Part shown: in pieces, positions 34,153 through 44,288 of the stretch | Numbering within the stretch: the stretch's first letter is position 1 | Layout: every line of letters starts with the position of its first letter | Source of the DNA: Paraspadella gotoi | Lineage: Eukaryota > Chaetognatha | Assembly: GCA_051294375.1 (NCBI GenBank) | Contig: CM119265.1 | Span: forward strand, 25,033,256 to 25,097,255 | Direction: 5' to 3' | DNA length: 64,000 bases | The notes under the pieces: generated by a model | Told to the model about the DNA's origin: nothing | What the model saw: only the letters and a program-made list of their open reading frames with translations | The model's database searches: none | Program-made: the position numbers and the translations under genes

Positions 34153-37100
34153 ATGGAGGACGAACTTTCCGCCCACCGAAAATTCGCCGCCAGTTTCTCT
34201 CGTTCGGTTCCACGATTCCATCCGAAGAAAACGACGCTGATGCCACGAGCGCCTCTGGAGGCTGAAGAGGGAAGATCGAAACAAAAGACAATCAAGGCGG
34301 AGACCGAGACGACGACGACAACAACGACAACTTACCCGGTCGACTCTCCTCCTCCTCTTCTTCCTCCTTCTCCTCTGCGTCCTTCCTTCGATCCTTCTAT
34401 CGAAGACGCCCCCTCCTCTTCCTCCTCTCTTCCTCCTCCTCCTCTTCCCGGCCTCATTGAACGCGCACGTCATTTGTTTTTCAAAAGATTGACTCCGATC
34501 TCTGAGCTTCTTCGATCCGCCACCGACTACATGGCGCTGTTTCCCTCGTCCCGGGCGGCCAACACGATGGCGAGGTTGGTCGTTATTTAGATTTCAAATT
34601 TAATATTTTAATATGATATAATGATAATACGTATAATATTTATATTTTAAATAAAAACTTTGCTATTGTCAAAATGTATAAAAAAATTTAAATTTTGCTT
34701 GTACTTTATAATATTTTTTATTTTTAAAAATAGAATTATTACTAATAAATTAATCAATAAAAAATATCTTATAATATACTTTGCTTAAAAATTTAAACTG
34801 TATTGAATTAAATTTAGATATGATAATCTTTTTTCTTGCATCTAAGGCCTGGGTTAAGTCACTTCAATTTAATATTTATTTTGAAAATACAATTCAAACT
34901 TTTTTCTTTAAATATTTTTTGAAAATAATATTTATATGTTTTATCCTTATTTTATATAAATCTTTTAAAACTTTACGAAGAATGGATGATCAACGATGGG
35001 AATATTTTTCCGTCGCCGATCCCAGGGGTGCCGCCCAACAGTTCGAGTATCGCCTCGGCGACGCCCTTCAAATTTCCATCGGCGATGAAGACGACATCTT
35101 GAATCGAATTCACGTGACTGCGAGGAACGAGCGGACCGGACAGACGGGACTCGTGCCCACGAAGGTGAGGACAGATGGACAGGCAGGCGAATCGATCAAA
35201 ATTGAAAAAAAAAGAATATTGAATCAATTGACCAATCAACCTTCCCCCCCCCAAAAAAAAGGACGTTGTCCCCCGTGGTTGGTATCACGGCCATCTCACC
35301 CCCGACGAGGCGTCCGTAGTGTTAAAATCCGCGCCGACCAAGATGCGGAAAGGCTCGTTCTTGATGCGGCACGACTTTCGCGGGATGCTGTGGCTTTCGG
35401 TGTCGACGAAGGCCATCGATTCTCAGACGATAGAACATTTCCAGGTGAGAGAGGCTCTCTCTCTCTTACCCTTACTCCTCTTCTCCTCCCTATTCCCTCT
35501 CCGCATCCGTCTCCTCTTCCCCCTTCCCTTCTACCTTCATCTCTTTCCTTTCCTCTCCTTGCCCTCTCTTCTCCTCTCCCCTTCTCCCTCTTCTCCCCTC
35601 TCTACCCTGATATCTCTCCCCCACATCCCATAAATCTCTCGCTCACTCATCGTCTCTCGACTCCCCCCTGATCTCTCCCTCTCTGCCCTCCTCTCTGACT
35701 CCCCACCCTACTCTCCTCTCCCTCCCCTTCTCTTCCCTCTCCTCCCCTCCATTACTCTTCCACTCACCCTACGCCTCCTGCTAGTCCCTCACCCCCTTTC
35801 TCTCCTCCCCCTCCACTCCCTTCAATCTACTATACCTCTTCCCACCCACGCCTCCCAGGTGAAAGGGTCTCACTTCCTCTACCATCTATCGGCCATTCCC
35901 GGACCGTCTTCAAGTCGGTGGTCGATCTGGTCGCCCACTACCAGATCCACCACCTCCCGCGATCCACGACGCGCTTGAGGTTTCCCCGCGGACGCGACGA
36001 ACGACGCCGAGTCGTGCATCGACTGGCGACGCCGTCGAGGGGCGCCGAACTCGTCGCCGCTAAAGATTATTTCAGGTGGGTGCGCCTCGCTCGATCCTCC
36101 AAAAGATGAAATGAAATTGTACATATACATATTATTGTACACATAGTACATACACTACATACATTGCACAATTGTATATTTTAGTATGATTTATTTGTAT
36201 CACATAATCAATATGGACAACTATGAATTTACAAGGAATCCAGAGCACTCAATGATCATTATCAGGTTCTAAAACATCTATATTATAAAACTTTAATATG
36301 GTCTCGCACTTGAATCTGTAAAATCGAAGTCATATATGTTAAGTTACAGCAAAACATTTGAAAAGAGAACAAAAGGATTGAAATCAAAATTATAGTTTTC
36401 ACCCTGAAACGCCAACCTCTACCCCATCTTCCCCATCATCTACCCCATCAACCTAATCTCCCCCATCATCCTCTTCTCCAGCCGCATCGACGAGGAGCTC
36501 AACTTCCTCGAGGGCGACTTCCTCAGCCTCGATTCGGACGGGTGGTTCCAAGAGAGAGCCGGCTACTACGTGACCACAAATTCTCGAACGGGTCGTCGAG
36601 GGATGGCGATATCCTCGATGCTCGTGCCGAGAGAATTTTATCTCGGGTAATGGATTGATTTGATCGATTTGATTGATTTCATTCGATTGTTTATGGATTT
36701 GATGAATCGAAGATCTATCATCTTTTTATATACTATTATTATTATTATTATTTTTGTTATATATAGGGAGTGGTTCTCATACCACTTCCTTGATAGGGAA
36801 CCTAGGAAACCGGGAAACCCTCGGAGTAAATAAACGAGACTGTGAGAGAGTCTTGATTGAAAGCTTGCAGGGACCCGCTATGTCATTATCTCGTAAGAGT
36901 GATGGAGGCCTTAAACCACCAATGCCTGTCCAAAGTCAGGGGCCAGATAATTTATTTATTAAATGAATTGAATAATTGTTTATTGGTTGTACTAATGTCA
37001 TAGTTTTCTTAACCTCGCCCCCCCCCAACCCCCCCCCCCTCCAGCTGGATGTCCGGCTCCCGCGCGGACGAGGCGCTTCGCGACGCCCGCGTCGGCGACT

Positions 37101-38591
37101 TTCTCCTTCGCAAAGAAAAGTCGGGCAAATTCTCCTCGTTTTTGTCGGTCAAGTGCCCGACAAAGACGCATCACGAGGGCATCTACGCGGACGACTTGCA
37201 CTGGTTCGTGGGATCTTTGGCTTTCGTGGATTCGCTCAATCTCGTCGAGTATTTCAAGCGAAACGCGGGTCATTGGGGGGTCAAACTCAGGTAAGGGGGG
37301 GGGGAAGAGAATGGGGCCAGAGTTTCGTTGTTTATGTTTTTTTTAAAAACAAACATTTATGTATAATTTAACTGTTTTCCTTTCTGAAAAAAAAACTATA
37401 GCCTCAATACGAAAGCTAAATGAAAGCTGAAAACAGTTTTGCATTGAATCTTGTTTTTTTAATTAGCTAAAATTTTTTTGAGATAAGTGATTCCTAGTTT
37501 TTATCAATTACGATAACAACAATGAAAACACAATAGTAATCGCAACGACTAAGACGAAATTAGTTGTTACTTCAGCTGAGACCGACCCTGAAAAGATATG
37601 ACAATATATCTTATATCTCCCCCCCTTCCACCTCCTCCTCCTCTTACCTCCTTCCAGATCCCCCGTCCCCTCACCACCCTCTGGCGCCGCCCCTCAATTC
37701 CACCACGCCCTCCCGCCTGCCTCCACTCTCTTCGTCGCCATCCAGACCCGCGTGGCGGGGTCGTCGGCGCACTTGACGATCCACTCGGGCGACGTGGTGC
37801 AGGCGGTGTCGACGGAGGCTTGGAACGATCTCGGCACGGGCTGGTACTCGGCCAAGAATCTGACGCGACATTCCGAGGTCGGCGCCTGCTTGTCCAACAC
37901 GCTCGTCCCAAAGGACTGGCTGCGGGAGGGCGTCGGGGAGGAAGAGGCCGAGAGGCTCCTCGCCGATCAACCCGTCGGCACCTTCATGATCCGGAGAGGG
38001 TCTCGGAGCGACGGTCGAGGCGGCGGCGGCGGCGTTGGCAACGGCAGCAGCGGCGGCAACGGCGTTCGCGCCGCAGAGAAGAAGAAGCCTCAAGCGAACC
38101 GTCGTTGGGAACTTCAAGGAGACTACAGCTTCATGCTGTCGTTGAAGACGGCCGACGGTCGAGCGGCGCACGTGGGGATCTTCGAGGCGACGGAGCGATA
38201 TACTCAGGTGCTTCGAAGAGCGCGGAGGACGTTGTCGCACGTGATTGTAAATAAGTTCACGCTATTTTAGATATGTATCGCGCGAGATATAATAAATTAA
38301 TTAATTAAGTAAACAAAAAATGAATTAAATTAACGAAGTTTGTAGGCATTCGTCTAAACCTAGATAGTGGATAACTTTCCTCACACTTTCATTGAATTTC
38401 CTTCACAGGGAACCGTCTGGGGAATTAAATTCGAGAGAGACTTTATCGACGTCTTCAACCTCGTCGATTATTACCGGAAAAACAAAGGAACATGGGGATG
38501 TTTGTTGACTCAGCCCTGTCCCCGAGTGAGGGCGAAGAAGTCGCTGAAAAAAGAGCAATCCTTGGATTTGGATCTCGGGATTTTCGATTAG
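34153..38591 (+). CDS. Adaptor-like protein with three SH3-SH2 modules in tandem
   Basis: Proposed exons are 34153-34574, 34981-35164, 35262-35444, 35859-36075, 36482-36646, 37045-37290, 37658-38207 and 38409-38591. All splice phases agree if one base is missing in exon 4 near 35,900. The product is about 716 residues. A Pro/Ser/Thr-rich N-terminus comes first. The modules are SH3 (about 146-205, FEYRLGDALQI then TGQTGLVP), SH2 (about 208-300), SH3 (about 325-385, ELNFLEGDFLSL then GWFQ), SH2 (about 392-470), SH3 (about 497-558, LTIHSGDVVQA then GWYSAKN) and SH2 (about 559-705). All three SH2 domains keep the phosphotyrosine-binding arginine: FLMR (R238), FLLR (R413) and FMIR (R585). The last has a Gly/Ser/Asn-rich insert. 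No kinase or other catalytic domain follows. The role, a scaffold for phosphotyrosine and proline-rich ligands, is inferred from the domains. The 5' end may lie in the gap. Confidence 0.85.
36851..37000 (+). repeat. Dispersed repeat family R, copy 2
   Basis: It shares with the copy at 48,463-48,615 the segments CTTGATTGAAAGCTTG, CCAAAGTCAGGGGC-AGATA and TTATTAAATGAAT, followed by TTGGTTGTACTAAT-like sequence. It lies in the intron between exons 5 and 6 of the SH3-SH2 gene. Confidence 0.75.
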
Positions 38592-38717
38592 AGTCGTACG
38601 TTGTGTTTACCTATTGTTATTTGTTTACGAGTTTGAATCTGTCAGCCGTTTCGGAAAAAAAAACTAAATAACATTCCTTTTTAAAAGAACGGTCGCTTTC
38701 TTGCCAGTATATTGTTA

Positions 38718-38723
38718 AATAAA
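38718..38723 (+). terminator. Poly(A) signal of the SH3-SH2 gene
   Basis: AATAAA about 127 bases after the stop codon at 38,591, in AT-rich DNA. Confidence 0.5.
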
Positions 38724-38729
38724 GAAAAA

Positions 38730-39375
38730 AAAACCATCTATATTACAATTATTTTGTTTTTGTTTTTTACTTTGCCAGGACCAAAAGGTCTCTTCTCTTT
38801 TTATACTTTAGCTCACAAATTTCTCATCGCCCATTTTTTTTTATCCATCAATGAGTTTTATGGTGCCACCGAGTTTCATGGTGATTCATGGTGCCAGCGT
38901 CGTGGGCGGCGAAACCATTTTTTTCACATTATTTCACGTTTGCTTCGCCGCCTCGACTCACGATTTCACAGGTTTTTTTTCCCACAGTTTCGACCAATAT
39001 TATGAATTTTCTTGCTGTTTTTCGATCTTTACTTAACTTACCCTTTTTCCGATTCACAAAATAGACTCACTTTTTTCTTTCAACCTTCGTCTCTTTTTAT
39101 TCCTGAGCTACTGGCGAGTTTCCAAGCATTAATTCACACTTTCTCCATTCCTGCTTAGAATTTCTCGTTTCCCTACCCTCTCTAATAGAGAGTCTGTATA
39201 ACCTTCCCTTTTGAATTTCTAACCATTAACTCTCTTATCCTAACCCCAATCGTTTAGCTCCTAATATCTGCCCAATACAACCCGACCCCAATAACCTTTT
39301 CAACCCCAACCCCTCACCCCTAACCTCCTAAGCTTTCCCCACTTCCCCCCGAACCCCAACCCAACCTTAACTTAC
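38730..39375. other. Intergenic, pyrimidine-rich, with CCTAA/CCCAA-like units
   Basis: From about 39,230 to 39,370 the sequence consists of degenerate CCTAAC, CCCAAC and CCCTAAC pieces. No gene is seen on the + strand. The downstream exons expected for the minus-strand M13 gene are not recognisable here. Confidence 0.45.
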
Positions 39376-39570
39376 CTTTTCCTGGACGCTCCAAGCGCTC
39401 TTCCCCTTGGGCGGTCGAGCGTTCTTCCGCCTCCAGCCTCCGCAGGCGAAGAGATAGAAATCATGGCAGGACGTCTGTCTCTCAGATCGAGGTTCTCCTT
39501 CATCGTGGCCGCCAGGCGGAGACAGGTCGGCGTCGGCAGAAGCCTTTGCGGGTCTTGACCATGTGGGGGT
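39376..39570 (-). pseudogene. M13 (neprilysin/ECE-type) peptidase exon with two frame breaks
   Basis: Read on the minus strand, a splice acceptor (TTTATCAG) and a donor (GTAAGT) bound an exon. It encodes KTRKGFC, then TPTCLRLAATMKENLDLRD, then SCHDFYLFACGGWRRKNA and PPKGKSAWSVQEK in three successive frames. With one base missing near 39,534-39,536 and another near 39,475-39,484, it spells the M13 N-terminal signature: C-x-T-P-x-C, a helix ending in LDLRD, then C-HDFY-FACGGW. In neprilysins this region holds conserved disulfide cysteines of the ectodomain; the zinc site lies far downstream. No other exon of the gene is visible. It is either a decayed fragment or a real exon with assembly errors, as in the SH2 exon nearby. 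Confidence 0.78.
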
Positions 39571-41360
39571 CTGATAAAGAAAGCAGGGAAAAGAAGGGGG
39601 GAGGGGGGGGCAGGCAGATGAGAGGGTTTGTTTAATAGCCGATTGGACTAAAAAATTGTTATAAGTAAATATTGATATGGAAATGATTTATTATTTTTTT
39701 AGATGGAGATGAGAGAGAGAGAGGGAGAGATAAACTGAAGGTTCAAATGAACAGTAAAGAGAGGGGACGAAGTGACCTGAGAGGAGAGAGGGTCGGATCG
39801 GTAAACCAGCAACATGTCTTTCAATTATTATTACAGTTTTATTTTCTTCACAACCGTAAACGGTTTAAGTGAGAGAAAGGAAGAAGATTGGGAGGAAAAT
39901 AGAAAGGAAGACAGAGAAGAAAAAGTGAAGAAAGATTTGGAGAAAATAGGAAAGAAGACAGAAAAGAAAAAGAGATGAAAGGATTGGAGGAGAAAAAAGA
40001 AAAGAGACAGAGAAGAAAAAGAGATGAAAGATTGGAATAAAATAGAAAGGAAGACATAGAAGAAAAAAGAAGAAAAAAATTGGAGAAAATAGAAAGAAGA
40101 CAGAGAAAAAAAAGAGGAGAAAAAAAGATTCATTCGGACGGAAAGAGTGACTCCATCTTTTTCGCGTCTTTTCGTCAAAAAAAGAAAAAAAATGTGACGA
40201 ATATACGATCACCCTGTAAAATATGCGATCACACGATATGAAAAAAATATGCGAACAGGCGTTGTAAAAAGTGAGATGACGCGTTGTAAAATATGCGACT
40301 CGTTGCACCGGCCGCTCGCTGGGGCGAAAGACGGGGGGGGGTGTAGTGAGGGAAGATAAAATCGGGAAAGGAAAAAGGATGTGATGTGAAGATGTGAAAG
40401 AATGAGGTGAGAAATATGCGGCGGGAGGACGAGTGGAGAATTTCGTCAAAGATGTAGTGAGACTTATTTGTTAAAATGTTATTATTTAACGAGCTGTTTG
40501 AAAATTATTAAGGGGATCGCATTTATGAATATATAATAGTTAACTTCACACGGCGAACAATTTCATGAAAAAAATAAAAATTATCCCTTTCTTGCAACCC
40601 TACGAAGTTAACTTTTAGGCGTGAAAAATTCAGACAGACGGACAGACTGACAGACGGTAGACGGACATATGGACAGACATAGAGACAGACTAAAAAGGTT
40701 TATTCCCGTTTCTCGGCTTCGTTGGAGTCCGAGTTGAAGAGAAGTGGGTCAACGGAAGAAATCAACGACGAAGCAGAAAAATCAACGGAGCCTGGAAACG
40801 AGAGAGCATTTCCGAGAAACGAGGCAGCATTTCCGAGAATTATGCCTCCCACATTTCCGGGAAATACGACCGAGTCAGGAAATATTTCACTGAATTATTG
40901 TTAGGAAATGCGACGGAATGAGAGCAGATGTATGTCGAAGAAGGGATTTGACGAGGCGCAACTGATCACGTCAATGTTACAGAATAATTTACTATTTACT
41001 ATTTACAAGGTTATTGTCACTGAAAATGTTGCACATTAACTTTTGCCAAATTTTTGAATGGAAACAAACTTATTTCGTTTGTGATTAAACAATAAAACTT
41101 TACCTTTGATTATGATTAATTATCATTAATCAATGTTTGTATTAAACCTTTTTCTTCCCATACAGATCACGCTTGACTATAAATTATTTGATTATTTACA
41201 ATATTTGATTATTTTAAAATGTTGGTGAATAAAAAATAAAGCGATAATTTCTAGACACCTAAAACAAATCGGCTCGACGCAACTTGACCAAATCCCAGGA
41301 AGCCGTGGATAATAGATCTCAAGAAAAAACGTTTAATCCGAAAAAAGAAAACCATATTAT
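39571..41360. other. Intergenic with purine-rich and short tandem repeats
   Basis: Bases 39,860-40,130 are GAAAGAAGACAGAGAAG-type degenerate minisatellite. Bases 40,200-40,310 hold about four imperfect copies of a GTAAAATATGCGA motif. Bases 40,630-40,690 are CAGA/GACGGACAGA repeats. Frames here, including 40,722-40,904, are not convincing genes. Confidence 0.5.
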
Positions 41361-41366
41361 TGGTCT

Positions 41367-41371
<5 letters not shown>

Positions 41372-41400
<29 letters not shown>

Positions 41401-41434
41401 CTCTCTCTCCCTCTCTCTCTCCTCTCTCTCTTCT

Positions 41435-41474
<40 letters not shown>

Positions 41475-41601
41475 TCTCTCTCTCTTTCTCTCTCCCCTCT
41501 CTCTCTCTCCCCCACCCTCTATCTCTCTCTCATATTATTGGTTAGCTCTCTAACGCGAAACAAGGGAACCATTTTTCCGCTCACATGCGGAACATAAAAA
41601 A

Positions 41602-41693
<92 letters not shown>

Positions 41694-41966
41694 CCCAGAG
41701 GTCGCGCGAATCGAAACAAAAGAGCACCGCCGCGCCTCGTTGTCGAAATGGAATCCCAGATGACGTCATAACCTTCGGCACGAGTTGAGTGGTGACAGAA
41801 GGGGGGGGAGAGGTGGTAGGGGGGGGAAGAACCCGGGGCCTGAGACGGGCAGTGGAAGGGGTTAGGGCTTGTGGGGTGGGGGAGGATGTGGAGGGGGTGG
41901 AGGAGAAATAAAATGGTTGACGATATGGGGGACAAGAGAGACAGAAAGAAATTCAAAGAGGAGAGA

Positions 41967-42024
<58 letters not shown>

Positions 42025-42030
42025 AGAGAG
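41372..42030. repeat. CT and GA dinucleotide tracts
   Basis: CT tracts at about 41,372-41,545 and 41,603-41,695 and a GA tract at about 41,956-42,030 bracket about 250 bp of unique, partly G-rich sequence. Confidence 0.92.
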
Positions 42031-42094
42031 GATTCGTTTCTCCGAGACGTCAACGTCTACTCAACCGTTGCTTACGAAGCTGGAAGCGTGAAGG

Positions 42095-42437
42095 CGTGGA
42101 GAATGACGACGACGATGACGACGGTGAGAAAGATGAACACGACGACGACGATAACGACGACGACAACGACGACGACGAAAACGAGGAAGATGACGAGGCG
42201 GATGACAACGACGGGGACCGGAGGCTTGTTCAGTGTTCAGTGTTCAGGGTCGAGAGAAAGACATGGGGTAGGAGCAGTACCTGAGACTGTGGAAAGTGGA
42301 GCATGGGAGGGGGCTTGAGGTTGGAGCTGGGGTCAGGGCTGGGGCTGGGGCTTGGGCAGGTGAGGAGGCTGGAGCTCGTAGATATCGTTATCGTCAGCAA
42401 TTTTTGACGGAGCACGACGACGACGACGACGACGACA
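42095..42437. repeat. (GAC)n trinucleotide tracts
   Basis: Imperfect GAC repeats at about 42,105-42,215 and a purer GAC tract at about 42,411-42,437, with a GGGCTG-type G-rich patch between them. Confidence 0.85.
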
Positions 42438-42447
42438 ATTTTCACTA

Positions 42448-42510
42448 CGTTGGTTGATAAACTAAATTCCTGAGCCTTTTAGCTAAAAGGTGACGAGTTC
42501 AATTCCAACG
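42448..42510 (+). other. tRNA-like fragment, probably SINE-derived
   Basis: CGTTGG and CCAACG can pair as an acceptor-like stem around a hairpin CCTTTTAGCTAAAAGG and a B-box-like GAGTTCAATTCC. At 63 bases, and with no pairing T stem, it is not a functional nuclear tRNA. Confidence 0.25.
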
Positions 42511-42681
42511 ATAATGCGATTGTCTTTTTGTCTTGTGAACCACGTGGCATCAACAGTAACAACAACAACAACAACAACATTAAACAAAACGATAACAAAC
42601 ACGTTAAAAACAAAATATAATCACAAGAATTTCGTTTCTCGCCAAGTTTACGTCAGATGGAAAAGGAAGACTCTATCTCTG

Positions 42682-42689
42682 TCTGTCTG

Positions 42690-42753
<64 letters not shown>

Positions 42754-42916
42754 ACTTTCTTTCCTTTCTATCTCTCTCTCTCTGTTTATCTCTCTATCTC
42801 TTTCTCATTTTTCCAATTCTTGTTACAAAGTGGCGAAATATGAGCGCAAGGTGGAAAAATAGAGAGAGAGAGAGAGAGAGAGAGAGAGCAGAGAGAGAGA
42901 GAGAGAGAGAGAGAGA
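42682..42916. repeat. (CTTT)n and (GA)n microsatellites
   Basis: A CTTT tetranucleotide tract spans about 42,691-42,770, and GA dinucleotides span about 42,861-42,916. Confidence 0.95.
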
Positions 42917-42919
42917 TGC

Positions 42920-43964
42920 GGCATTAGTAAAAAGAAAGTCGGAAGAAAGAAGGAAGCAGAATAATGCATGAAATGGACGTAAAAAGGAACGAGGAGATAA
43001 AAAGAGAAAAACGGAGGAAGGAGTAAAAGAAAAGAGGATGAAAAAAGAGGAGAAGAAAGAAAATAATGAAAAAAATGTTATAAAGAATATTATGAACAGG
43101 AAAAAAAAACTAGTGAGGAAAAAAAAAAACAAACCATAATGGAGACAAAAGGAGAACCTGCCTATCTGCCAATGTCTGCTCATCAGTTAGCAACACATAG
43201 TGGACATAATTCCGTTTTTCGAAGGCTATATATTGTTTAAAGTAATTATTTTAATATTTTTCTTTTCTCTTGTCAGTGCTTTTTCCAGACCAAAAAGAGT
43301 CTGTCTACGATCTGTATTTGCTTTTTGTTCTGAAGCAACCTTCGAACAAAAACGCTTAGATTTAATGCGAATTAAAAATCATTATTATCTCAAAAAAAGG
43401 CCTATTTACAATCAAGTTTTTATCATCTTTTATTATAAATATAACGCTCTGTCATGACAATTTTTTTCTCGTATTAATCACATTAATTATTCCAATAGAT
43501 CGTTAGTTGATTTTCAAATGGCAAACATTGCCGATTCTCTCTCATTTCGTAATGAATATATATAATATAATAAATATTATTTACCTAATTGTCCATTAGA
43601 AAAAAACAATCTAGCGAAAAAAGTATTTTTGTTATTGGAAGGCAACTGCTAAGTAATTAGCGATTTCTTTCCAATTAATGTGATTGTTTTCTCTTTCTCT
43701 CTAAAAAAACAAACTTTGTAACAAGTATACCGCCTATCAAGTAGTACACTGCCTGGGCATTTTTTTCTGGTAAGTTCTGGTAAGTTCTGGGAAGCTTTTT
43801 TTTTATTACTCATACAAGTATGACCTTTTTAAAAATCCCTTGGAAAAAAAGGACCCTAAAGGACAATTATCTATTATTTATTTGTTAGATTTTTATCAGT
43901 ATCTTCGTAAAATCAAAATGATAGCCTCCTGGTGGAGGCCTTTTTGGAGGACATTATACTTTCG

Positions 43965-44029
<65 letters not shown>

Positions 44030-44288
44030 CTTTTCTATCCTCACAAGTCCTTCAGTTGCAATTTGATGCGGCAGTTTGCTCATCGTTTTCTCTCTGAAAT
44101 CAATGACAATTTTTTTCAAAAACTTTGTCAAGATCATTTTAAATCTAAAATATTATTAATACCGAGTTTCTCCAATTCCCAGGTAAAAAAAGAGAATATT
44201 TGCGAATATGGTCATACGAATTGAATCAGGCCATTTTAATTGAATACCCATTTCTGCTCAAATGTTATTTTTCTTTATATTCAGGAAA
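42920..44288. other. Intergenic and 5' flank of the membrane-protein gene
   Basis: Purine-rich to 43,130, then AT-rich. A frame at 43,200-43,457 has a hydrophobic stretch but no other support. A CT microsatellite spans about 43,967-44,026. A pyrimidine tract and ATTCAG at 44,279-44,284 look like a splice acceptor just before the ATG of the next gene, suggesting an upstream non-coding exon. Confidence 0.45.

Noticed and set aside
28172-38591. One giant gene joining the kinase-KEN and SH3-SH2 exons
   Set aside because: A minus-strand gene and possible poly(A) signals lie between them, and the SH3-SH2 part has its own plausible start after a gap. RNA evidence would be needed to revive the idea.
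42448-42510. Candidate tRNA gene
   Set aside because: Too short and lacks a pairing T stem; at best a SINE relic.
43200-43457. 85-codon frame with a hydrophobic N-terminus
   Set aside because: Tempting as a secreted peptide, but AT-driven composition and no splice or poly(A) context support it.
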